NCBI RefSeq assembly: GCF_023100805.1
Contig: NZ_CP095855.1
Span: 7,047,001 to 7,111,000, forward strand
DNA from: Chitinophaga filiformis
Lineage (GTDB): Bacteria; Bacteroidota; Bacteroidia; Chitinophagales; Chitinophagaceae
Reading direction: 5' to 3'
Length of the DNA: 64,000 bases
The notes below the pieces were generated by a model. It worked only from the letters and a program-made list of their open reading frames with translations, was not told the DNA's origin and searched no databases. This document shows positions 49,714 to 57,009 of this stretch, in pieces; the first letter of the stretch is position 1, and each line of letters starts with the position of its first letter. Made by a program: the position numbers and the translations under genes.

Positions 49714-50070
49714 GCACCCCGCGCTACAAACACACGGCACCTACGGAGCCGATGGACGTTTTGTTTCCCGGTTTTATTATGATGCAGGGTGTAAACCAGG
49801 TTACAAACACATGGCAGCTATGGAGCCGACGGACGTTTTGTTTCCCGGTTTTATTATGACACAGGGTGTAAACCAGATTACAAACACGCGAATAACGTCG
49901 GCGGTGGAGCGATGGACGTTGGGTGTCCCGGTTTTATTTATGATGCAGGGTGTAAACCAGGTTACAAACACATGGCAGCTACGGAGCCGATGGACGTTTT
50001 GTTTCCCGGTTTTATTATGGCGTAGAAGTGTAAAACAGACTGCAAACACGCGAAATAGCGCCGGAGCGAT
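49714..50070. repeat. GC-rich repeat field 2 (same family as 27.4-27.9 kb, opposite orientation)
   Basis: Four units start at ggacgtt 49754, 49831, 49914 and 49992 (spacing 77, 83 and 78 bp) and a fifth is partial. Each has cccggttttatt, cagggtgtaaaccagg.tacaaacac, and gcagctayggagccga. Reverse complement gives gctccgta..tgc...gtgtttgta, the core of field 1. Together with the minisatellite it occupies the gene-free interval 49400-50104. No convincing coding capacity. Confidence 0.85.
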
Positions 50071-50104
50071 TGTTGTTTGGTTCCCGGGCCGGCCTGCAAA
50101 TAAA

Positions 50105-51343
50105 TTATTGAAGGGTCTCTTTCCAGCCGGCAATAGCGGCGGTATCCGCAGGAGTGACTTTGATAGTCCCATCCTGGGCAATATCTGCCTGCTGGCCGGG
50201 AAGCAGGGTCAGGTCTTTGCCTTCCGCCTGTACCCTGACGGTACTTCCCAGGGCGGTAATGGCCATATGTGAAGGTGTGGTATAGGCATGTATATTAAAA
50301 TAAGTCCCTGTTACGTCGGCATATACTTCATAGGCACGGATGTGAAATGGCTGATTGACGCTATTGCTTACCCTGAAACTGGCCTCTCCTTCCACTTCCA
50401 CTACCCTGCCCGCCACACTGTAAGTGGCCGGATACCTGACGGCGCTACCCGTATTCATCCATACCTCCGTACCATCGGGCAATGTATCTTTAGACTTATG
50501 CTGGCCGGCGGATGACATTGCCCGGAAAGAAGCCGATCTTTCGGAACGCATCACGATCAGGTAAATACCCGGGCCAACTATCAGGAACAGCAATGCAGCC
50601 AGGGCATACAGGTAATTGAGGCGGTGTGAATAGATCCGTCTTATCACCGGGGTGCTGTCTGCCGGTATGGGACGGTCTATCGCCATAGCCTTCGATACCA
50701 TAGGCAGCCAATGCTCGTCAAAAGGAGGAACGATCGGGGCCTGTACCTCCAGCAGCTTTGTTTTCTCTACCACCCACTGGTTGTGACGGGAACTTACACT
50801 ACTATGCGCGACATCTTTCAGGCATTGCCTTACAGACTGATGCACGGCGTTGATAGCGTGTGTAACAGCATCTGCAGACAGCTTCATAGCAGTGGCTATC
50901 TGGGCCGGCGACATGCCTTTCAGGCGGTGCATTTCATAGATGAGCCGCCGTTGTTCCGGCAGTGACATGATCGTATCATGGATCAGTGACTGGTAGGCCT
51001 TATAATGTTGTATTTCGGGGGGAACATCGTCATCGTAGAATGGTACGGGAAGCAGCTCATCTGACGACGAATCCTGCAGATAACTATAACATTCCTGCAG
51101 GGCCACGGAGCGCAGATAAGCATCCAGGTCTTTTACCATTGGCAGCTTGTCCCTGTGCAGCCAGATGATAATGAACGTCTCCTGCAATACCGCGTTGATA
51201 CACCGGGGATCTCCTCTGAGGATAACAGCAAGATCAGCATATACAAGGGGAGCCGCCGCCCGGAAGAAGCGGGCAAAAGAATTTTCATTGCCATCAGCAA
51301 TGCTTTGCAGCAGTTCTTTCGCGTGGTAATTGATCTCCTCCAT
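50105..51343 (-). CDS. ECF sigma factor fused to a FecR-type anti-sigma domain
   Basis: One continuous 412-residue frame. Residues 5-90 match sigma region 2 (weak: FARFFRAAAPLVYADLAV, AVLQETFIIIWLHRDKLP). Residues 125-175 match region 4 with its HTH (SLPEQRRLIYEMHRLKGMSPAQIATAMKLSADAVTHAI). After a linker, a single membrane helix spans about 243-265 (YLYALAALLFLIVGPGIYLIV). Residues 288-390 match FecR: LPDGTEVWMNTGSAVRYP, GRVVEVEGEASFRV, PFHIRAYEVYADVTGTYFNIHAY. In usual loci these are two genes. The usual C-terminal DUF4974 domain is missing; the chain stops at GWKETLQ, next to repeat field 2. No SusC/TonB receptor is adjacent. A membrane-tethered sigma factor needing proteolytic release is the natural inference. 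Confidence 0.85.
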   Translation of the reverse strand: MEEINYHAKELLQSIADGNENSFARFFRAAAPLVYADLAVILRGDPRCINAVLQETFIIIWLHRDKLPMVKDLDAYLRSVALQECYSYLQDSSSDELLPVPFYDDDVPPEIQHYKAYQSLIHDTIMSLPEQRRLIYEMHRLKGMSPAQIATAMKLSADAVTHAINAVHQSVRQCLKDVAHSSVSSRHNQWVVEKTKLLEVQAPIVPPFDEHWLPMVSKAMAIDRPIPADSTPVIRRIYSHRLNYLYALAALLFLIVGPGIYLIVMRSERSASFRAMSSAGQHKSKDTLPDGTEVWMNTGSAVRYPATYSVAGRVVEVEGEASFRVSNSVNQPFHIRAYEVYADVTGTYFNIHAYTTPSHMAITALGSTVRVQAEGKDLTLLPGQQADIAQDGTIKVTPADTAAIAGWKETLQ

Positions 51344-51433
51344 AACTACGACGATCTAAACAGGAATATACGAAATATATAGAACCTGATCAAACCTTCA
51401 ACCAGCGGCGCTTCGGCGATTAAAGCAAAAGCG

Positions 51434-51441
51434 TAGCTTTG
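51434..51441 (+). promoter_or_regulatory. Bacteroidota -7 element (TAGCTTTG)
   Basis: TAGCTTTG lies 24 bp before the SDR ATG at 51466. It speaks against an in-frame upstream start at 51439, two bases into the element. Confidence 0.5.
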
Positions 51442-51465
51442 CGGCACCTCCAAATCATCCGTAAT

Positions 51466-52266
51466 ATGAATTTCGAGCATAAAGTTGTCTGGATCATTGG
51501 CGCCTCCTCCGGTATCGGGCTTGGTCTGGTAAAAGCATTTGCCGCACAAAAGGCGCGCCTGATCATTTCCTCCCGCGATAGCGCTGCCCTGACAGCAGTG
51601 GCAGAGCAACTGGAAGGACATACCACCTGTACAGTATTGCCGGCTGATATGACTGACCATCCAGGCCTGGCGCAGATAGCAGAACATGCCATCAGCGCCT
51701 ATGGACATATTGACATTGTTATTCATTCGGCCGGTGTGGGACAACGCTCAGCCGCCATCGATACACAACTGCCTGTTTACAGGCGGCTAATGGAGCTCAA
51801 CTTCTTTGGACCGCTCACCCTTACACAACACCTGCTGCCCCATTTCAGGAAGCAGGGGCACGGGCACGTAGTGGCAGTAAGTAGCATGTCGGGCCTCATG
51901 GGCTTTCCTTTACGCAGCGGCTACGTTGCCTCCAAACATGCATTAAAGGGATATTTCGAAACATTACAGGTGGAACATACGCTGGATAACTTTTATGTGA
52001 CCATTGTAAGCCCTGGCAGGATCAAAACAGGACTGTCCCTGTCTGCACTTACCGGCAACGGCACCCCTTACGACAAGATGGACAAAGGCCAGCTGCACGG
52101 TATTCCCGTCAATGAATGTGCTCACAGGATACTGAAGGCCATCAGCAAGAAGAAGAAGCATGTGATCATTGCCAGAAGCGAAAGACTGCTATACTGGCTG
52201 CGTATGTTGATACCTCCCGCCTACTACCGCATTGCAAGAAAAAGAGGATTGGCTGACCAGCAATGA
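51466..52266 (+). CDS. Short-chain dehydrogenase/reductase with tandemly repeated 3' end
   Basis: A 266-residue SDR (DltE/SDR-type): WIIGASSGIGLGLVKAFA (TGxxxGIG variant), AGVGQ, VSSMSGLMGFPLRSGYVASKHAL with catalytic Ser, Tyr and Lys. A basic, slightly hydrophobic C-terminus (YWLRMLIPPAYYRIARKRGLADQQ) follows. That tail recurs twice beyond the stop codon in frame-preserving, diverged copies. The enzyme probably reduces a lipid or sugar carbonyl; substrate unknown. Confidence 0.9.
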   Translation: MNFEHKVVWIIGASSGIGLGLVKAFAAQKARLIISSRDSAALTAVAEQLEGHTTCTVLPADMTDHPGLAQIAEHAISAYGHIDIVIHSAGVGQRSAAIDTQLPVYRRLMELNFFGPLTLTQHLLPHFRKQGHGHVVAVSSMSGLMGFPLRSGYVASKHALKGYFETLQVEHTLDNFYVTIVSPGRIKTGLSLSALTGNGTPYDKMDKGQLHGIPVNECAHRILKAISKKKKHVIIARSERLLYWLRMLIPPAYYRIARKRGLADQQ

Positions 52267-52428
52267 TGCTGCTGATTGCGTATACTGAAACCTCCCGCCT
52301 ATCGCCGCATCGCAGGAAAAAGAAGATTGGATGACCCGCAATGATGCTGCTGATTGCGTATACTAATGATACCTATCGCCGCATCGCAGGAGCAAGAGGA
52401 TTGGATGATCCGCAATGATATACCCCGC
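52200..52428 (+). repeat. Three tandem copies of the SDR 3' end (~78 bp each)
   Basis: Unit 1 (52200-52277) spans the last codons of the SDR gene and its stop; units 2 (52278-52356) and 3 (52357-52428) repeat gcgtatac..., cctatcgccgcatcgcagg.., agaggattggatgac..gcaatgatgctgctgatt. In suitable frames units 2 and 3 read PPAYRRIAGKRRLDDPQ-stop and TYRRIAGARGLDDPQ-stop, mirroring YYRIARKRGLADQQ-stop of unit 1. Confidence 0.85.
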
Positions 52429-52455
52429 TCATGAGATTGCTGCAACGCATACTGG

Positions 52456-52472
52456 TAAGATCTTTGATCTTA
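52456..52472. promoter_or_regulatory. Palindrome TAAGATCTTTGATCTTA before ligD
   Basis: A perfect 7-bp inverted repeat with 3-bp centre, 8 bp ahead of the LigD ATG and containing CTTTG. It could be an operator overlapping a promoter. The leader is extremely short and no ribosome-binding site is visible. Confidence 0.45.
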
Positions 52473-52479
52473 TCTATAC

Positions 52480-54489
52480 ATGCGTAAAAAATCCTCATCT
52501 TCCAAGCCTTCGGGGCGAACAAGGGCTAAGTTCCCTGTTACGGTAGCACCCATGCTGGCTACACTGGTCAATAAACCAGTGGAAGAGCCGGGGTGGATGT
52601 ACGAGGTGAAATGGGATGGTTACCGTGCTATAGCCTTATTGAATAAGGGGAATGTACAACTTATCTCACGCAACAATAAACCCTTCGATGAGAAATTCTA
52701 TCCGGTTCACAATGCCTTAAAAGCATGGAACATCCAGGCAGTAACAGATGGGGAAATAGTGGTGCTCAATGAAAGCGGGTCTTCCAGCTTCGGAGACCTG
52801 CAAAACTGGAGGAGTGAAGCTGATGGAGAATTGATCTATTATGTATTCGACCTATTGTGGCTGAATGGATACGACCTTACACAATTACCGCTCGTACAAC
52901 GCAGGGAACTGTTGCAGCAACTGTTTCCCGCTCCCGATATCATCAGGCTTAGCGCCAGCTTCAATACATCGCCCTCAGAGTTCCTGACGGCGGCAACATC
53001 ACTGGGCCTGGAAGGTATCATTGCCAAAAAGGAAGATAGCCTTTATTATCCCGGTGTACGTAGCAACGAATGGTTAAAGATCAAGATCAATAAAAGACAT
53101 GAAGTGGTCATAGGCGGTTATACCCGCAATGAAAACTCTTCAAAACCTTTCAGCTCATTGCTGGTGGGCGTTTTTGATAATGGCAAATTGCAATATACCG
53201 GCAAAATAGGCACCGGGTTTTCCACTGCCAGGCAGAAGGAGATGATGCAGTTATTCAAACCACTGACCATAAAAAAATCGCCTTTTACAACAGTCCCGGA
53301 TATTAATAAGCCCTCCCGTTTCAGGCCCAATCCACCGAAGGCAGTAGCTACCTGGTTAAAGCCCGAGCTGGTATGTGAAGTAAGTTATGCAGAGATCACT
53401 TCGGATGGCGTGATGCGCCACCCCTCTTTCGAAGGTATGCGGGAAGATAAAGCAGCAAAGGACGTTAAAAGAGAAGCGCCCCAGCCTGTTACCAAAGCAA
53501 CAGCGAAAACAGGTACGGCTATCTCCCAAAAGATGTTAACACCGGTGATAGGCGGCAACCGTAAAACATTGCTCAATCCATCCGAAGATACACAGGTCCG
53601 GAAGATCAATAAACATGAACTGAAATTCTCCAATCTCAACAAAATATTCTGGCCGGAAGAGAAATATACCAAACGGGACATGCTGAACTACTATTACCAG
53701 ATAGCCCCGTATATAGTGCCATACCTGAAAGACCGCCCCCAGTCGCTGAACAGGTTCCCCAATGGTATAAAGGGCAAGAGCTTTTACCAGAAAGATGTGA
53801 CAGGGAAAGCGCCCGACTGGATCAAGACCTTTCCTTATCATACCAGTGATGGTGAAGATAAGAACTTCATGGTAGGAACGGACGAAGCCAGCCTATTATA
53901 TATGGCGAGTCTGGGCAGCATTGAAATGAACCCCTGGAACAGCAGGATACAAAAGCCGGATTATCCGGATTGGTGTATAATTGACCTGGATCCGACAGAA
54001 AAGAATACCTTTGAGCAGGTAATAGAAACAGCGCTGGTCACCAAAGAAGTGCTTGACAGTATCAAAGCCCCGGGATATTGCAAAACATCCGGTTCTACCG
54101 GCATACATATCTACATTCCTTTAAACGCTAAATATACTTACGATGAGTGCCAGTTGTTCGGCAAGTGGATCGCTACACAGGTACATGCCGCATTGCCCGC
54201 ATTTACCAGTATAGAGCGTATGACACAGAACAGAAAGGGCAGGATATATGTTGATTATTTACAAAACAGGCCCAAAGCCACACTGGCAGCCCCCTACTCA
54301 TTACGGCCGAAGCCAGGCGCTACCGTCTCCATGCCTTTGCATTGGGACGAAGTAAAAAAGGGACTAAAAATGAAAGACTTCAATATTACCAATGCAGTGG
54401 CCCGGGTCAATGAAATGGGCGATATATTCAAACCGGTACTCGGCAAGGGAATTGATATGAAGAAGATACTAAGTGCTATACAACCATGA
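52480..54489 (+). CDS. ligD: ATP-dependent DNA ligase LigD (ligase and polymerase domains, no phosphoesterase)
   Basis: A 669-residue protein. The ligase domain carries motif I EVKWDGYR with adenylated Lys44, then DGEIVVL, LEGIIAKK, and WLKIK. An OB-fold follows (about 205-320). The primase-like polymerase domain spans about 370-665 with WPEEKYTKRDMLNYY, DWCIIDLDP (metal Asp pair) and KTSGSTGIHIYIPL. The N-terminal 3'-phosphoesterase domain of full LigD proteins is absent. With Ku, LigD performs non-homologous end joining; no Ku gene lies in this window. It precedes the H1-like protein by 31 bp. Confidence 0.95.
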   Translation: MRKKSSSSKPSGRTRAKFPVTVAPMLATLVNKPVEEPGWMYEVKWDGYRAIALLNKGNVQLISRNNKPFDEKFYPVHNALKAWNIQAVTDGEIVVLNESGSSSFGDLQNWRSEADGELIYYVFDLLWLNGYDLTQLPLVQRRELLQQLFPAPDIIRLSASFNTSPSEFLTAATSLGLEGIIAKKEDSLYYPGVRSNEWLKIKINKRHEVVIGGYTRNENSSKPFSSLLVGVFDNGKLQYTGKIGTGFSTARQKEMMQLFKPLTIKKSPFTTVPDINKPSRFRPNPPKAVATWLKPELVCEVSYAEITSDGVMRHPSFEGMREDKAAKDVKREAPQPVTKATAKTGTAISQKMLTPVIGGNRKTLLNPSEDTQVRKINKHELKFSNLNKIFWPEEKYTKRDMLNYYYQIAPYIVPYLKDRPQSLNRFPNGIKGKSFYQKDVTGKAPDWIKTFPYHTSDGEDKNFMVGTDEASLLYMASLGSIEMNPWNSRIQKPDYPDWCIIDLDPTEKNTFEQVIETALVTKEVLDSIKAPGYCKTSGSTGIHIYIPLNAKYTYDECQLFGKWIATQVHAALPAFTSIERMTQNRKGRIYVDYLQNRPKATLAAPYSLRPKPGATVSMPLHWDEVKKGLKMKDFNITNAVARVNEMGDIFKPVLGKGIDMKKILSAIQP

Positions 54490-54520
54490 AGTTTATTTAT
54501 TAACCTTTAAATTCTACATT

Positions 54521-54949
54521 ATGGCAAAGTATTCAAAAAAGAGCCAGGACAAAGTGGAAGAGAATATGCATGAAATGAAGGAAGGTAAACTGAAAAGCGG
54601 CAGAAGTGGTAAGAAGGTCTCCAATCCCAAACAGGCTATCGCTATAGGATTATCAGAAGCCAGGAAAGAAGGCGCTAAAGTACCAAAGAAGGCTGCGGCT
54701 AAGAAGAAAGCTGCGCCAAAGAAAAAAGCGGCAGCAAAGAAGGCTGCACCTAAAAAGAAAGCTGCTGCGAAGAAGAGAGCAACACCAAAGAAAAAAGCAG
54801 CCGCTAAAAAAGCTGCTCCCCGGAAAAAAGCCGCTGCTAAAAAGGCCGCGCCTAAAAAGAAAGCTGCAGCTAAAAAAGCTGCTCCAAAAAAGAAAGCTGC
54901 GGCTAAGAAACGGGCTACACCTAAGAAAAAGGCTGCTGCGAAGTCTTAA
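54521..54949 (+). CDS. Histone H1-like DNA-binding protein with DUF6496-like N-terminus
   Basis: A 142-residue protein. The first ~48 residues read MAKYSKKSQDKVEENMHEMK, GKLKSGRSGKKVSNPKQAIAIGLSEARKEG, a DUF6496-like pattern. The remaining ~95 residues are short Lys/Ala/Pro repeats (KKAAAKK, KKAAPKK, KKRATPKK), as in eukaryotic H1 tails and Hc1-like bacterial proteins. Very basic, so DNA binding is likely. Start is the ATG at 54521; an earlier in-frame ATG overlaps the ligD 3' end. It probably shares a transcript with ligD. Confidence 0.88.
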   Translation: MAKYSKKSQDKVEENMHEMKEGKLKSGRSGKKVSNPKQAIAIGLSEARKEGAKVPKKAAAKKKAAPKKKAAAKKAAPKKKAAAKKRATPKKKAAAKKAAPRKKAAAKKAAPKKKAAAKKAAPKKKAAAKKRATPKKKAAAKS

Positions 54950-54963
54950 AAAATGAAATCAGA

Positions 54964-55021
54964 GAGACTGTAAAATGATCCCATTGCTTTCATTAGTTGC
55001 CTTACTTCATTTTACAGTCTC
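54964..55021. terminator. Inverted repeat, probable terminator between convergent genes
   Basis: gagactgtaaaatga (54964-54978) and tcattttacagtctc (55007-55021) form a perfect 15-bp stem with a 28-nt loop. T-runs are weak. Confidence 0.6.
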
Positions 55022-55063
55022 ATTCTTATCTGACATCAGGATTGGATGATCGCATGGTATTTC

Positions 55064-55822
55064 TCACTTCCCCGACAACCACGCGAGGAACTGCGGTGCC
55101 TTTTCCTTGCTGATAGTGATCACCTCCCTGAAGGGCACAGACAGGTTCACACTTAACTTGCGGGATACATAGTGGGAAGCATCTTTGATAGCCTTACGGT
55201 TAACGAGGAACTGCCTGTTTACCCGGAAGAAATCACTGCCACAAAGCTGTTCGGCTTCTTCAAGTGATTTCTTGAGATAATAATGTTGCCTGTCGAAGGT
55301 CATTAAGTATAAGACCTCTTTCTCGATATAGAACAATACAATATTCTCCAGTCTGACCGGCACGATCTTGTCTTTGTAATGCACCAGTATGGCCGCAGGT
55401 TTAGGTGTATGTTGCTGTACGGTTTCAGCGATCGTATTAGCGGAAGTAGCTATGCCGGTAAACTGGCGGCGCAGATTATTATACTTCCTGATCGCATCTG
55501 CTATGGAGGCGTTGGTGAATGGCTTCAGTATATACTCGATCCCATTGGTCTTGAACGCCTGCAAGGCATATTCATCGTATGCAGTACAAAAGATAACAGG
55601 TGCTGTTACTTCTACAGTTCTGTAGATGTCAAAGCTTTCTCCGTCTCCGAGTTGTATATCACTGAAGATAAGATCTGGCATATCGTTGCGCTGGAAATAG
55701 GCTACCGCCTCCCTGACAGATTGCAGCACTGCCACAACTTCTACAGTGTTGTCCAGTTGCTGAATGCTTTCCTTGAGATCTTCCGCAGTCAACACCTCAT
55801 CTTCAATGATCACCACCCGCAT
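55064..55822 (-). CDS. LytTR-type response regulator
   Basis: A 252-residue protein. The receiver domain has VIIEDE, phospho-acceptor Asp55 in IFSDIQLGDG, FCTAYDEYALQAF and EYILKPF. The C-terminal LytTR domain (about 145-250) has VRLENIVLFYIEKEVLYLMT, HYYLKKSLEEAEQL, FFRVNRQFLVNRKAI. It overlaps its histidine kinase by 20 bp. It probably binds direct repeats by its beta-fold DNA domain. The divergent TonB receptor is a candidate target. Confidence 0.95.
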   Translation of the reverse strand: MRVVIIEDEVLTAEDLKESIQQLDNTVEVVAVLQSVREAVAYFQRNDMPDLIFSDIQLGDGESFDIYRTVEVTAPVIFCTAYDEYALQAFKTNGIEYILKPFTNASIADAIRKYNNLRRQFTGIATSANTIAETVQQHTPKPAAILVHYKDKIVPVRLENIVLFYIEKEVLYLMTFDRQHYYLKKSLEEAEQLCGSDFFRVNRQFLVNRKAIKDASHYVSRKLSVNLSVPFREVITISKEKAPQFLAWLSGK

Positions 55823-56864
55823 GCTGTAAGATTTTTATTTTTACGGTGAATGTATTTCCGTCGTCCTCTATCAAAATGTCTTCTCCTGTCAGCATCTTGT
55901 AACGTTCTGACAGGTTCATTAATCCGCTGCCGGTAGAGGCTTCCGTCTGGTGCTTTACCTGTAAGTTATTCATTACTTTCAGATAATCCCCTTCCTGGAC
56001 CACATCCAGGTACAGGGGATCTTCATTGGTAAGCACATTATGCTTAATGGCATTTTCCAGCAAAGGCTGCAATGAAAAGGCCGGCAGCCAGCGGTTGTTC
56101 AATGCCTGCTGATCAATATCGATAGAGAACTTTAAGGCTTCTCCTGCACGCATTTTCTGCATCTCCAGGTAGTCTGTACTTAACTTTATTTCATCTTTCA
56201 GTGAAATGATATTCTTATGGCCCTTTGAAATACTGGCCCGCAGGAAGTCTGACAAATGGATCAGGTATTCTTCTGCCTTATCGGGATGACGGCGGATGAG
56301 CGACTTCAGGGTGTTAAGCGCGTTGAACAGAAAATGCGGATGGATCTGCTGCCGTAATAACTGGTTGATGGCTTCTGTATTGGCAAATTTCAGACGGGCA
56401 TTCTCCAGCTCCGCGTCATTTCTGGCATGTATGAGGATGATATAATTGTGGATGATCAGTACAAAGATGTTAAACACAATACCATGTAACATGAATAACA
56501 GTGGCCACACCGCCCTGTTCTTCACTTCTTCATACCAGTCGGGAATGATAAAGGCACGCAGGTCTGTATATACCACCGTCCTGAACAGGAAGAAGTTCAG
56601 CAGCACAGCGCCTGAAAAGCTGGCAATCGCCCTGTACAGCTTGAACCGCGCCGAGAAATAATTCCAGCGCCGGGAAAGCCAGACCTGTATGACTACATTG
56701 TACATACTCAGGAACAGGATAGCGCTGAAGATGACGCCCGATTTGGCGAAGGCTCTGCTAAGCGAATACTCTTTGGCAGAGGAGGTCAGCGCCACCAGTA
56801 TGGCAATACTAAGGGCTGCGGTAAAACTTGCGCGTACAAGACTTTTTACAGGTAATCTTTTCAT
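55803..56864 (-). CDS. LytS/YehU-type sensor histidine kinase
   Basis: A 353-residue protein with four membrane helices in the first ~150 residues, then HisKA_7TM-like/His_kinase domain: LRQQIHPHFLFNALNTLKSLIRR (phosphorylatable His), ISLKDEIKLSTDYLEMQKMRAGEALKFSIDI, and FSLQPLLENAIKHNV (N-box) with GSGLMNLSERY (G-box). It transfers phosphate to the overlapping LytTR regulator. It starts 145 bp from the divergent TonB receptor gene. Confidence 0.93.
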   Translation of the reverse strand: MKRLPVKSLVRASFTAALSIAILVALTSSAKEYSLSRAFAKSGVIFSAILFLSMYNVVIQVWLSRRWNYFSARFKLYRAIASFSGAVLLNFFLFRTVVYTDLRAFIIPDWYEEVKNRAVWPLLFMLHGIVFNIFVLIIHNYIILIHARNDAELENARLKFANTEAINQLLRQQIHPHFLFNALNTLKSLIRRHPDKAEEYLIHLSDFLRASISKGHKNIISLKDEIKLSTDYLEMQKMRAGEALKFSIDIDQQALNNRWLPAFSLQPLLENAIKHNVLTNEDPLYLDVVQEGDYLKVMNNLQVKHQTEASTGSGLMNLSERYKMLTGEDILIEDDGNTFTVKIKILQHAGGDH

Positions 56865-56931
56865 GTGCTTCAGACTGCAAGTTAAGCACAAAGCCCGGGT
56901 AGAATCAATTTTTCGCTGTCCATTTCAACCG

Positions 56932-56939
56932 TAATTTTG
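56932..56939 (+). promoter_or_regulatory. Bacteroidota -7 element before the TonB receptor (TAATTTTG)
   Basis: TAATTTTG on the plus strand, 70 bp before the receptor ATG, with a TTTCG 16 bp upstream as a weak -33 element. It lies in the intergenic region shared with the LytS gene. Confidence 0.4.
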
Positions 56940-57009
56940 TCTGTTTCGCCCCTCTTACTTTTTGCATATCAGATTATTATTATTTGTTTCGCATTAAATT
57001 TTACACCTG

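Noticed and set aside
49714..50070. CRISPR-like regular repeats
   Set aside because: The repeated part makes up most of each unit and there are no constant-length unique spacers; no cas genes are near.
49712..50272. 186-residue plus-strand frame
   Set aside because: It is read from the 78-bp repeat units and then antisense to the 3' end of the sigma-FecR gene.
50105..51343. SusC/SusD-type polysaccharide utilisation locus
   Set aside because: No SusC/D pair or glycoside hydrolase lies beside the sigma-FecR fusion.
52480..54949. Full Ku-LigD end-joining operon
   Set aside because: No Ku-like gene was found on either strand nearby; LigD also lacks the phosphoesterase domain.
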